From RUG14515 sp045117995 (GTDB taxonomy: Bacteria > Bacillota_I > Bacilli_A > RFN20 > CAG-826), in the NCBI GenBank assembly GCA_045117995.1, contig JBGUOH010000009.1, positions 310,001 to 374,000 on the forward strand: a stretch of DNA of 64,000 nt, given 5' to 3'. The translations under genes were made by a program, and so were the position numbers. Below the pieces are notes generated by a model. It did not search any database. It was not told the DNA's origin and was given only the letters and a program-made list of their open reading frames with translations. Position 1 is the stretch's first letter. Each line of letters starts with the position of its first letter. Positions 48,640 through 57,555 of this stretch are shown here, piece after piece.

Positions 48640-49906
48640 CGTAAAAAGAGACCCCTTTATCCATCTCACCAGATTACCTGATCCAAAAGCTAGACACTAT
48701 TGGTTCAGTAAGTTTATTTCAGTTGTTATCGCATTATTAATATGCGCTCTTATTACTAACGCTATGGCGCCAAATAGTTTTGGCTCATTCTTCCAATACT
48801 TAGGTATGGGAACATTTAGTAATAAACTTCAAGTATTAAGATTATTCCAAGATACCGCAATTCTCTTGTTGATTGCTTTAGCGTTAACCCCAGCCTTCAA
48901 GATGAAATTCTGGAACATTGGTGCTGAAGGTCAAGTGTTAATTGGGGCACTAGGTGCAACGATTGTCATGAAATTCTGGGCGGGAACAATGCCAAACGCT
49001 TTATTAATCTTTTTATGCTTAGCCATGTCCATTTTGTTCTCAATTATTTGGGCGGTTATTCCAGCGATATTTAAAGCGTTTTTCAATACCAATGAGACTC
49101 TTTTCACATTAATGATGAACTATTTGGCCAGTGGTTTGGTGGCCTATTTCGTCTTTGTGTGGGTCCCAAATGGCAGTGCGGTTTTAGGCGTTATTAACCC
49201 AAATACCCATGATGGTTGGTTACCAAAGTTATTTGGTCAAGATTACTTAATCAACATCATCACTGTTGTTGTCGTAACCGTCTTAATCTTTGTTTATTTA
49301 AAATTCTCCAAACACGGTTATGAATTAACCGTTGTTGGTGAATCACAAAATACTGCGAGATACGTTGGTATCAACGTTAAGAAAACCATTATTAGAACAT
49401 TAATCCTTTCTGGCGCTGTATGTGGTTTAGTTGGTTTCTTATTAGTTAATGGTACAAGCCATACATTAAACGCTGATTTAGTGGGTGGCCGTGGCTTTAC
49501 TGGTATCTTAGTTGCGTGGTTAGGTCACTTTAATCCATTTGAAATGATTTTCACCGCTTTCCTTGTCGCGTTTGTGACATTAGGTGGTAGCTACGCTGGT
49601 GATATTTTTAGATTTGGTACCGCTTATTCCAAGGTTTTAATTGGTATCTTCTTCTTTGTGTTTATCGCTAGTGAATTCTTCCTTAGATACAAAATCAATT
49701 TCTCTAACGAAGCACAAGCATTCTTCAATAAGATAGGAAACTTCTTCAAGAAGATATTCGGACCTATCGGTAGGTTCTTTAAGAAGGTATTCACTCCAGT
49801 AGGAAGATTCTTCAAAAAGATTTTTGCTCCTGTTGGAAGATTCTTCAAAAAACTATTTAAGAAAAAAGACTCTCCTAAAAAAGAGCCATTGAATAAGGAG
49901 GAATAG
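48611..49906 (+). CDS. Nucleoside ABC transporter permease 1
   Basis: 431 residues from ATG 48611 (AGGAGGTG 9 bp upstream). About 10 membrane helices of the BPD_transp_2 type (ATFKMKFWNIGAEGQVLIGALGA-like segment, YVGINVKKTIIRTLILSGAVCGLVG, GGRGFTGILVAWLGHFNP). After residue about 370 comes an unusual tail: four 11-residue repeats of the form IGRFFKKVFTP, then KKKDSPKKEPLNKEE. Works with the second permease, 2 bp downstream. Confidence 0.92.
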   Translation: MLAQKMKKNNVKRDPFIHLTRLPDPKARHYWFSKFISVVIALLICALITNAMAPNSFGSFFQYLGMGTFSNKLQVLRLFQDTAILLLIALALTPAFKMKFWNIGAEGQVLIGALGATIVMKFWAGTMPNALLIFLCLAMSILFSIIWAVIPAIFKAFFNTNETLFTLMMNYLASGLVAYFVFVWVPNGSAVLGVINPNTHDGWLPKLFGQDYLINIITVVVVTVLIFVYLKFSKHGYELTVVGESQNTARYVGINVKKTIIRTLILSGAVCGLVGFLLVNGTSHTLNADLVGGRGFTGILVAWLGHFNPFEMIFTAFLVAFVTLGGSYAGDIFRFGTAYSKVLIGIFFFVFIASEFFLRYKINFSNEAQAFFNKIGNFFKKIFGPIGRFFKKVFTPVGRFFKKIFAPVGRFFKKLFKKKDSPKKEPLNKEE

Positions 49907-49908
49907 AT

Positions 49909-50880
49909 ATGTTTGTAACATTTATTAGAAACGCTATTAGATTCTCAACCATATTCTTATTCGGTTCCACAGGTGAAATTATCACCGAAAAGAGTGGTCA
50001 CTTAAACATGGGTACACCAGGTATTATGTGTTTAGGTGGTATTGGTGCTGTTTTAGGTGAAAGATTATATCTTTTAACAATCGGTAATGATGTTGATTTA
50101 ATCAATCCATTCTTATGTGTTTTATTCCCACTTATTATGACGATCATTTTTGGTGCATTAGGTGGTTTATTCTTCTCATTCTTAACCGTGACACTCAAGT
50201 GTAATCAAAACGTCGTTGGTTTAACATTAACAACATTTGGTGTTGGTTTGAATGCCTTTATGCTTGCAAGAATTCCTCGTGGCGCAGGTTTCACTTACGC
50301 TAGTGTGTATTTCTATAAGTTATTCCCAGACTCGGTTGTTAGTAGCACCAGTTGGTTTGGTGAAATATTCTTAGGTCATGGTTTCTTAGTTTATTTAGCC
50401 ATCATCTTAGCGGTTATTGCCACTATCGTGATTAAGAAAACAAACATCGGCTTATCATTAAGATCCATCGGTGAAAACCCAGCCACCGCTGACGCTGCTG
50501 GCTTAAACGTTATGAAATATCGTTATTTGGCCACAATGATTGGTGGAGCGATTGCTTCCTTAGGTGGTTTGTTCTACATCATGGACTACCTTGGTGGTTC
50601 TGTTGAATACACTATCGATCGTTATGGATGGATGGCCGTTGCCTTAGTTATCTTCAGTGTTTGGAACCCATCATTCAGTATCTTTGGTTCATTATTATTT
50701 GGTGCTTTATACATCATGCCAAGCTTCTTAGATGGTTTAAGCTTCGCTGATAAAGAATTAATTAAGTTAGTGCCATACGCCGTTACTATCTTGGTTTTAG
50801 TCGTTACTTCCTTGTTCAATCGACGAGAGACGCAACCGCCAGCGGCTTTAGGCTTAACATACTTTCGTGAAGATAGATAA
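49909..50880 (+). CDS. Nucleoside ABC transporter permease 2
   Basis: 323 residues, about 8-9 helices, BPD_transp_2 family (NupQ-like). Motifs: FGSTGEIITEKSGHLNMGTPGI, LKCNQNVVGLTLTTFGVGL, SLRSIGENPATADAAGLNV. AAGGAGG site. Last gene of the operon. Confidence 0.93.
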   Translation: MFVTFIRNAIRFSTIFLFGSTGEIITEKSGHLNMGTPGIMCLGGIGAVLGERLYLLTIGNDVDLINPFLCVLFPLIMTIIFGALGGLFFSFLTVTLKCNQNVVGLTLTTFGVGLNAFMLARIPRGAGFTYASVYFYKLFPDSVVSSTSWFGEIFLGHGFLVYLAIILAVIATIVIKKTNIGLSLRSIGENPATADAAGLNVMKYRYLATMIGGAIASLGGLFYIMDYLGGSVEYTIDRYGWMAVALVIFSVWNPSFSIFGSLLFGALYIMPSFLDGLSFADKELIKLVPYAVTILVLVVTSLFNRRETQPPAALGLTYFREDR

Positions 50881-50906
50881 ATGCTCAATATTGAGCATTT
50901 TTCTTT
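50879..50906 (+). terminator. Terminator after the nucleoside transporter operon
   Basis: AAATGCTCAA / TTGAGCATTT hairpin with a TA loop centre, then TTCTTT. Confidence 0.8.
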
Positions 50907-50933
50907 AAATTTGTTAGTAATAAAGTGAAAAAG

Positions 50934-50962
50934 TTGCATTTGCTTTCGCATGCACGTATGAT
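50934..50962 (+). promoter_or_regulatory. Promoter of the repeat lipoprotein
   Basis: -35 TTGCAT (50934-50939), 17 bp, -10 TATGAT (50957-50962). Confidence 0.6.
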
Positions 50963-51000
50963 TTTAGGCATACGCTTACTTTATTCGGAAAGGAGCTCAT

Positions 51001-54000
51001 ATGAAGCAATCAATCAAAGTATTAGTACTTGGCTGTATGACAATCGGCGCGCTCGCTGGTTGTGATTGGGGCACATCTAGCAAAGAATCTCAATCATCTT
51101 CAGACAGTCGTTCAAGTGAAGTCACTTCTACATTACCAACAACTAGTAGCAGTGAACTTCCATCCACATCACTCCCATCATCATCCACCACAACTAGTAG
51201 CTCATCTGTTAGTACTAGTTCCGTGCCTAGCACAACTTCCAGTCGTGAACCAGTCGCTACAGGTATTACCTTAAACACAAACAATGTGAAAAAGGATTAC
51301 TTACATGGCGATGCATTAGATTTAACTGGTTTAGTCGTTAATGTTAACTACGATAACGGTAGTAATACTCAAACAACTGACTACACCACCAATCCTGCTA
51401 ATGGCACAGCCTTAAATACTGTTGGTGCAGTTAAGGTTACCGTTAGTTATTTAACATTTACTGCGGACTTCAATGTCACAGTCAGCGCTAAATTAACAGG
51501 TATTGTTATTAACACAGATAACGTTAAGAAAGAATATGAACAAGGTGAAGCTTTAGACCTCACCGGTTTAGTGGTTACTGCTCAATATAGTGATAACACC
51601 ACCGCTAACGTTACTGATTACACAACAAACCCAGCAAACGGTACCGTCTTCAATGAAATCAAAGAAGAAACCATTACCGTTAGCTACAACAATTTCAACG
51701 AAACATTCAAAGTTAATGTTGTTAAAGCTACTAAGAAAGCTTGGACAGCAGAAGAAGCTAAAATCATGACAGATCACTTATATGGTGTTGAATTACCATA
51801 TTCAGGTTTTGAAGAATCAGTGGTCACATGGAGCAGCGAATATGAAACCCTCTATATCAAAGGCGGCGCTGCTACAGATGAAGATTTAGTGGCTTACGCT
51901 AGAGCATTATCTTCTATTGGTTTTGTGATGATTAGCCAAACTTCTTACACATTTAGAAAAGTTATCAGCACAGATAACGGTGATAGATATGTTAAAGTCG
52001 CTTACTACATTGATGAAGATAACGAATTCTATTTAGAAGCATACGATCCATTCTTATATGAATTCCCAACACAAATTGCCTTGTATTTTGCATACGTGAA
52101 TTTTGATAGTTATCAAACACCTCCAGCATTCAACGCTGATCGTTATGAAGTTAAAACTCAAAATATGGCAATTTACTGCTATAAAGACACAACCACTGCT
52201 GTTGCGGATTACACCGCTGCCTTAAACGAAGCTATGTGGGATACAACAGGTGGTTATGACGCGAATCAAAAATTCTATACCGCTATCTCTCCAGATAAAG
52301 CGTATATGATTTACTACAACTATGACGCTCAATATAAGTCATTAGACATCTACTTTGCGCCAGTTAACTTCTTCAACCCAGCGCCAATTAAAGCGTTCTA
52401 TGAAAAATACTGCGAATACACAATTGATATTCCTGCTATTAACGTTGAAAATGCTAACTACTACTTCTATGAATCTCAATACAATTCAGAATATATTGCC
52501 GCGGGTCAATTCGAATACGTCCACGCTTATTTAGATGTATTAGGTGGTACACAAGAAGACACTAGTGCTTACTCACAAGTCTTAGCCCAAGCTGGTTGGG
52601 AGGTCGATGGTTCTAGCGATTATGAAACAAAAACATCCAATTATGTTGCTAAGAAACAAATCGAACAATTAGGTCTCGCTAAGATTGACCTTATCTATAA
52701 CAGCCATGACGGTATGTACTTAATCTTCTACGCTGCTTTAGATCCACTTCCAGGCGCTACCTGGCCAGCAGAAGAAATTGCCGCTGTTTTAGGTTCTGAT
52801 ATTACTGATGTTCTTCCTCCATATGAAGGCTATTCAACTGGTTATACAGTTTTCCCAGCCGATATGTGGGGCGATGACTATGTCTTAGTTGACGTCGAAT
52901 CCGGTACAGAGAATGATTGTGTTGCTGCTTATAAAGCAACATTAGAAAAGAATGGTTACACCGCTACTCCTGGTGGCAACTACTTCTCACCAAATCACCA
53001 AATTAGAGTCACTGTTTATTATGGTACTTCTGGTACATTCACTATTGAATTCGTTGCCGGTCCATTCTTAGAATGGCCAGCCGCTAGAGTGGCTAGATTC
53101 ATTAAAGAAATGTATGGTGAAAGAGTCACTGATGTTCTTCCAGCCTTTGAAGGTGGTGAAGAATACAATACCGAATTCTATGACGATGAAGGCTTATATA
53201 TCAGTGTTTCTGGTGATGACTTTGATGGTGAACAAGCCGTTATTGATTACACAAAAGTCTTAACAGAAGATAATGGTTTCACCCCTGTTGGTGAAGATGA
53301 AGATGGTACACCATACTATGGTTCTCCAAATAAACAATTCGCTGTTTGTTCATTCGTTGATAGATGGGATGACTTCTATATCTTCATCCCACTTCCACCA
53401 GAAGATGAAAATGCATGGCCAACAAACGACATTGCAGACTGGATTTCTGATAAGAACTTCACCGATGAACTTCCAGAATATGCAGGTGAATATGAATCCT
53501 TAACATTCCAAGACGAACCACTTTTAGGCCAATTCATTATCACTCTCACTTTAGCGGACACCGCTAATGCGGAAGATGAAGCTAGTGCTTATTGCTATGT
53601 CTTATATCAAAACGAATTCAAATGGACTGAAACATTACCATTTGGTGCTGGCGAAGTTTATACTTCACCAAGCAAGGAATTCACCGTTACAGTGGCATCC
53701 TATGAACAAAATGTTTACATCACATTAGAAGAAGCTGAAAAAGATCCAGTGACTGGTAACGGCTTCCCACTTGATGTTCTTCTAGAATACTTCCCAACCG
53801 CTACAGATCTTCCAGTTATTACTGATGAAGATGTTGAATATGAAGCTAATGGCTATGAAGGCTGTGCATGGGTTTATGCAACATATACATCCGAAGAATT
53901 AGCGGAAGCTGCTGTTACAAGTTACTGTGCAGCTTTAGTCGAAGCAGGTTATACAGAAACACTCGTTTGGTATGATTCCTATACCGCATATATGTCTAAA

Positions 54001-54078
54001 GATGGTACATTCGGTGTTATCGTAGATTACTCAGGCGCTGAAATGTCCGTCACTTTATACGACTCAATGTACTTCTAA
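51001..54078 (+). CDS. Large repeat lipoprotein with two Ig-like domains
   Basis: 1025 residues. Lipobox LAGC (Cys 21), a Ser/Thr-rich stalk at about 25-85, then two bacterial Ig-like (Big_3 type) domains at about 87-165 and 166-245, each with NVKK.Y..G.ALDLTGLVV and TDYTTNPANGT. The rest (about 245-1025) is seven copies of a roughly 105-residue unit: a helix (WPAEEIAAVL), a Leu-Pro-x-[YF]-x-G segment, a strand, a helix with Tyr (AYKATLEKNGYT), Y-x-SPN-x-x and a final strand. Very acidic. Secreted to the outer membrane face of the cell and lipid-anchored; role unknown, perhaps binding. AAAGGAG site. Confidence 0.85.
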   Translation: MKQSIKVLVLGCMTIGALAGCDWGTSSKESQSSSDSRSSEVTSTLPTTSSSELPSTSLPSSSTTTSSSSVSTSSVPSTTSSREPVATGITLNTNNVKKDYLHGDALDLTGLVVNVNYDNGSNTQTTDYTTNPANGTALNTVGAVKVTVSYLTFTADFNVTVSAKLTGIVINTDNVKKEYEQGEALDLTGLVVTAQYSDNTTANVTDYTTNPANGTVFNEIKEETITVSYNNFNETFKVNVVKATKKAWTAEEAKIMTDHLYGVELPYSGFEESVVTWSSEYETLYIKGGAATDEDLVAYARALSSIGFVMISQTSYTFRKVISTDNGDRYVKVAYYIDEDNEFYLEAYDPFLYEFPTQIALYFAYVNFDSYQTPPAFNADRYEVKTQNMAIYCYKDTTTAVADYTAALNEAMWDTTGGYDANQKFYTAISPDKAYMIYYNYDAQYKSLDIYFAPVNFFNPAPIKAFYEKYCEYTIDIPAINVENANYYFYESQYNSEYIAAGQFEYVHAYLDVLGGTQEDTSAYSQVLAQAGWEVDGSSDYETKTSNYVAKKQIEQLGLAKIDLIYNSHDGMYLIFYAALDPLPGATWPAEEIAAVLGSDITDVLPPYEGYSTGYTVFPADMWGDDYVLVDVESGTENDCVAAYKATLEKNGYTATPGGNYFSPNHQIRVTVYYGTSGTFTIEFVAGPFLEWPAARVARFIKEMYGERVTDVLPAFEGGEEYNTEFYDDEGLYISVSGDDFDGEQAVIDYTKVLTEDNGFTPVGEDEDGTPYYGSPNKQFAVCSFVDRWDDFYIFIPLPPEDENAWPTNDIADWISDKNFTDELPEYAGEYESLTFQDEPLLGQFIITLTLADTANAEDEASAYCYVLYQNEFKWTETLPFGAGEVYTSPSKEFTVTVASYEQNVYITLEEAEKDPVTGNGFPLDVLLEYFPTATDLPVITDEDVEYEANGYEGCAWVYATYTSEELAEAAVTSYCAALVEAGYTETLVWYDSYTAYMSKDGTFGVIVDYSGAEMSVTLYDSMYF

Positions 54079-54095
54079 TAACTAAACAAAACAAT

Positions 54096-54128
54096 AAAAG
54101 GCCGGAATTAACACGTTCCGACCTTTTT
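54096..54128. terminator. Bidirectional terminator
   Basis: AAAAGG-CC-GGAA (from 54097) / TTCC-GA-CCTTTTT between convergent genes; T-run or A-run on both sides. Confidence 0.75.
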
Positions 54129-54150
54129 ATTTACTTTAAATATAATTTAA

Positions 54151-54819
54151 CTAGTTTTCTTTTTTCGTGGCTAATATCGCCGTTAAATGCACAATGCATC
54201 TAACTAATAAGGCACCAACACTGTTAGTGAGAATCACAATTAAGAGATTCCATAACATATTGATATTCCAATTGAACGCCATACCGAAGTAGAACATATT
54301 AGCGATACAGTGTTGGAAACCACAGTAGACAAATAATGTCACCGCGGTAATGATGCCGATAATCTTCATACCCCAGTTTTGTAAGTTCTTATATAGATAT
54401 ACTGCGATGTACACTAACGCGCCACAGAAGATACCTTGCAAGAACACTGTTGTGGATTCAGTTTTACCAAGAGAAATAGCGATAATCTTATCGTTAATTT
54501 CTGGAACATTCATAAATATGAAGTGACAAATAATGCCTAAAGCGAATGCACCTATCGCATTACCCACGAGCATGATTAGTAAATTGATTGCGTTTTCTTT
54601 TAATTTCGCCCTATCGTCAAAGACGACACCAATTTTACCTGTATATAATTGAAGGCCAAGCACACAAACAAGGATAAGACCGATGGAAAATAACGCGGAT
54701 GCGAATATCTTTCCACCTGTACTTGTAAGATATGCACTAGTAAGGGTAAAGGCAAAAGAGCCTAAACCAATAGCTAAGCCCGCAAAGATACCGAAAAGTA
54801 AAACTTTTAAATATTTCAT
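54151..54819 (-). CDS. Formate/nitrite transporter family channel
   Basis: 222 residues, six membrane helices. FNT features: FGIFAGLAIGLGSFAFTL at the N terminus, GLQLYTGKIG (family LFTGN), GNAIGAFALG, GFQHCIANMFYF with the conserved central His. Somewhat shorter than FocA (about 285). Moves formate or a similar small anion. It starts 2 bp after the xpt stop, the last gene of the purine-salvage operon; formate may link to purine or mixed-acid metabolism (inference). Confidence 0.85.
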   Translation of the reverse strand: MKYLKVLLFGIFAGLAIGLGSFAFTLTSAYLTSTGGKIFASALFSIGLILVCVLGLQLYTGKIGVVFDDRAKLKENAINLLIMLVGNAIGAFALGIICHFIFMNVPEINDKIIAISLGKTESTTVFLQGIFCGALVYIAVYLYKNLQNWGMKIIGIITAVTLFVYCGFQHCIANMFYFGMAFNWNINMLWNLLIVILTNSVGALLVRCIVHLTAILATKKEN

Positions 54820-54821
54820 CT

Positions 54822-55385
54822 TTAGAAAACTGGTTTATTATCAACGAAAGCTTTAACGTTCGCACCACTATAGACTCTTAAGCCTAATTCTTCTAATTTC
54901 TTTCTTCCACCTTGGAAGCCTTTTTCAACAGCGACCGCAACGCCTAAGACAGTCGCGTCTGCTTGTTTGCATAAATCAATTAAGCCTAGGGAAGCATTGC
55001 CTTCCGCTAAAAAGTCGTCAACAATCAATACCTTGTCGCCTCTTTTTAAATATTTATCACTCACAGTAATTTGTGAATTGATGTTACGTGTAAATGATCT
55101 GACGGTCGCGGTATAAACATCATTACCCACTGTCGCGGATTTACTCTTTTTAGCAAAAACAAGTGGGACGTTACCTAATTCTTCCGCTACTGCAAAAGCA
55201 AGTGGAATACCACTGGTTTCAATTGTTAAAACCTTTTTCGCGGTTGGAAATTCCGCAGCAATTTCTTTGGCTAATGCTCTTGTTAAAGAAACATCAATTT
55301 GGTGATTCAAGAAAGAATCAACTTTTAAAATATCGTTATTAATAATGACGCCATCTTCAAGGATGCGATCTTCTAGTAATTTCAT
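54822..55385 (-). CDS. xpt: Xanthine phosphoribosyltransferase
   Basis: 187 residues. Makes XMP from xanthine. Characteristic: MKLLEDRILEDGVIINNDILKVDSFLNHQID, TIETSGIPLAFAVAEELG, PLVFAKK, and the PRPP loop VLIVDDFLAEGNAS. Length as in B. subtilis Xpt. Overlaps the hpt stop by 1 bp, so translation is coupled. Confidence 0.96.
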   Translation of the reverse strand: MKLLEDRILEDGVIINNDILKVDSFLNHQIDVSLTRALAKEIAAEFPTAKKVLTIETSGIPLAFAVAEELGNVPLVFAKKSKSATVGNDVYTATVRSFTRNINSQITVSDKYLKRGDKVLIVDDFLAEGNASLGLIDLCKQADATVLGVAVAVEKGFQGGRKKLEELGLRVYSGANVKAFVDNKPVF

Positions 55386-55951
55386 TATTTTTGGATCTCC
55401 TCATTCCATCTATCGATGTCCTCTGGTTGAGCAACATAAACATAAGGAACGTTTCTCTCCAATTCGTTATAGTCTAAACCATAGCCAACAAGGAAAGCGT
55501 TTTCCTTAAGTGTCTTACCAATGTAATCGATCTTAATGTTTTCGCATCTGGCATATTCTTTATCGAATAAAGCACAGATGATAATTCTTTTTGGTTGGTA
55601 GTTTTCGTTTAAGTGTTCGATAAGATATTTCATGGAAATACCAGTATCCACAACGTCTTCCACCACGACAACCGTACGGTCTTTAATATCCATATCAAAA
55701 TCTTTCTTTAAATTGATTTTGCCTGTGGATTGCACACCAGCATAAGATGAGATTTGAATAAAATCAGTGAAGATAGGTCTATCGATGCGTTTGATTAAAT
55801 CAAACATGAAATTAAGAGCGCCTTTCATGACACCCAAAAAGAGTGGAGTTTTTTCTTCGTTCTTTAACTCTTCTGTTAATCTCTTGCCAAAATCATTGCA
55901 AATGTTTTGGATTTGTTCTTCAGATAAAACTATTTCACGATCTTTCTTCAT
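55385..55951 (-). CDS. hpt: Hypoxanthine phosphoribosyltransferase
   Basis: 188 residues. Converts hypoxanthine (and guanine) to nucleotides. Motifs: LGVMKGALNFMFDLIKRI, TDFIQISSYAG, PRPP loop VVVVEDVVDTGISM, and GYGLDYNELERNVPYVYV at the purine pocket. AGGAGG 9 bp before the ATG. Nineteen bp downstream of guaA. Confidence 0.95.
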   Translation of the reverse strand: MKKDREIVLSEEQIQNICNDFGKRLTEELKNEEKTPLFLGVMKGALNFMFDLIKRIDRPIFTDFIQISSYAGVQSTGKINLKKDFDMDIKDRTVVVVEDVVDTGISMKYLIEHLNENYQPKRIIICALFDKEYARCENIKIDYIGKTLKENAFLVGYGLDYNELERNVPYVYVAQPEDIDRWNEEIQK

Positions 55952-55969
55952 AAGGATAGCCTCCTAATA

Positions 55970-56950
55970 TTATTCCCATTCAATGGTGGCGCATGGTTTA
56001 TTACTTAAATCATATAATACACGATTTACGCCTTTAACTTCATTTAAAATTCTATCTCTAATTTTGCCTAAAAGGGCATATGGAATTTCTTCGATACTAG
56101 CGGTGACGGCGTCAACAGAGTTGATCGCGCGGATAACGACTGGCCATTCGAATGTTCTTTTGCCGTCTTTAATACCAGTGGATTTAACTGGAGGAACGAC
56201 TGTGAAGTATTGCCAGACTTTTTGATCTAAACCCGCGTTAGCAAATTCTTCTCTTAAGATAGCATCACTTTCTCTCACAGCTTCAAGTCTATCGCGTGTG
56301 ATAGCGCCCACGCATCTCACACCTAAACCTGGACCTGGGAATGGTTGACGGTAAACCATACCATGTGGTAAGCCTAAGGCTTCACCAACTTGTCTCACTT
56401 CGTCTTTATATAATAATTTCACTGGTTCAACTAGTTCAAAACCAAGTTCCGCTGGTAAACCACCAACATTGTGGTGAGCTTTTAGACCAACAGATTCTAA
56501 AATGTCAGGATAAATAGTACCTTGTCCTAAGAAAGAGATACCATTAAGTTTTTGTGCTTCTCTTTTAAACACATCGATAAAGATTTTACCGATAATTTTT
56601 CTCTTTTGTTCTGGATCTTCGACACCCGCGAGAGCATCTAAGAATTCATCAACTGCGTCAACATAGATTAAGTTAGCGCCTAATTGTTCTTTAAATACTT
56701 TAATAACTTGTTCTGGCTCGCCTTTTCTTAATAAACCATGGTTCACATGAACACATGTTAAATTGTTACCAATGGCTTTAATTAATAAAGCGGCACACAC
56801 TGAAGAGTCGACACCACCAGAAAGCGCTAGTAATACTTTCTTGTCTCCGACTTGAGCACGAATTTCCTTAATTTGTTCCTCAATGAACGCATTAGCTAAC
56901 TCGCGGTTATTAATACGTTTCATGTTTGGATCTCTGACATTTCCGTTCAT
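55970..56950 (-). CDS. guaA: GMP synthase, ATP-pyrophosphatase half only
   Basis: 326 residues from ATG 56950 (AGGAGGG 6 bp upstream). It has the PP-loop LLALSGGVDSSVCAALL at about 37-53, the segment GQGTIYPDILES, RQPFPGPGLGVR, and ends CATIEWE, as in the C-terminal two-thirds of usual GuaA. The glutaminase (class I amidotransferase) part of about 190 residues is missing, and no such gene lies in the window. So it is either a free ammonia-dependent subunit as in archaea, or it uses a partner encoded elsewhere. Not a recent truncation: own start and site. Confidence 0.93.
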   Translation of the reverse strand: MNGNVRDPNMKRINNRELANAFIEEQIKEIRAQVGDKKVLLALSGGVDSSVCAALLIKAIGNNLTCVHVNHGLLRKGEPEQVIKVFKEQLGANLIYVDAVDEFLDALAGVEDPEQKRKIIGKIFIDVFKREAQKLNGISFLGQGTIYPDILESVGLKAHHNVGGLPAELGFELVEPVKLLYKDEVRQVGEALGLPHGMVYRQPFPGPGLGVRCVGAITRDRLEAVRESDAILREEFANAGLDQKVWQYFTVVPPVKSTGIKDGKRTFEWPVVIRAINSVDAVTASIEEIPYALLGKIRDRILNEVKGVNRVLYDLSNKPCATIEWE

Positions 56951-56961
56951 AACTTTCCCTC

Positions 56962-57429
56962 CTACCAATGAACTTCAATTACCTTGTTGAAGAGTTTTTT
57001 AACTTCTTCTGTAGGTTCTTCAAACTTGTTGATTAAAACTTCAAGTTGTTCATCAGGCACAATTGAAGTTTCTTTTCGTTGCTTGTTATAGAAACGAATT
57101 TGTTCAAGTGTGCGTGGGAATAAAACTAAAACATATTCATCGTATTCAGGATTTTCCTTAACGTACTTTTCTCGCAAGATATTTAAGTCCGTTAAAGCAT
57201 CTAAAATTACGGTAACGTCATCATATTTTTTAGCGTATTCATGGATTCTTAAAGAAAAAAGCTCCCATACTTCTTTTTGCTTTGAAAAATCTTGTGTCGT
57301 CCCGGTGAGTTCGTACCTAATCTCGTCACTAGACACAATCAAAGTATGTGGATGAGCCTCTTGATACGCTTTTGCCCATGTAGATTTACCACTACCAGGC
57401 ATAGCAGATAACATGATAAGTGTTTTCAT
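56962..57429 (-). CDS. P-loop kinase-like protein (AAA_33 / polynucleotide-kinase-like)
   Basis: 155 residues. Walker A LSAMPGSGKSTWAKAY at 7-22, then SSDEIRYELTG (substrate Asp as in T4 Pnk-like kinases), VILDALTDLN, a lid region with RKETSIVPDE and no obvious partner domain. Could phosphorylate a nucleoside, RNA end or other small substrate. First gene of the guaA-hpt-xpt-FNT operon (11 bp before guaA). GGAGG site. Confidence 0.8.
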   Translation of the reverse strand: MKTLIMLSAMPGSGKSTWAKAYQEAHPHTLIVSSDEIRYELTGTTQDFSKQKEVWELFSLRIHEYAKKYDDVTVILDALTDLNILREKYVKENPEYDEYVLVLFPRTLEQIRFYNKQRKETSIVPDEQLEVLINKFEEPTEEVKKLFNKVIEVHW

Positions 57430-57481
57430 TTCTTCCTCCGATTCGGTTGAACGAAATCCTATCTATTAGCAACTTTTAAAT

Positions 57482-57526
57482 AAAAAGTTCCTACGTGATA
57501 ATCATAATGACACGAGGAACTTTTTT
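57482..57526 (-). terminator. Terminator after the nucleotidyltransferase gene
   Basis: AAGTTCCT-CGTG / CACGTAGGAACTT arms with T-runs in both directions; separates the 58 kb operon from the purine operon. Confidence 0.8.
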
Positions 57527-57555
57527 ACAAGTAAAAATTTATTATTTTTAGTGGA

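Noticed and set aside
49733..49860. The Phe/Lys repeats as a frameshift artefact at the end of the permease gene
   Set aside because: The frame stays open, the repeats have clean 33-base periodicity with synonymous differences, and the next gene starts 2 bp after the stop with its own AAGGAGG.
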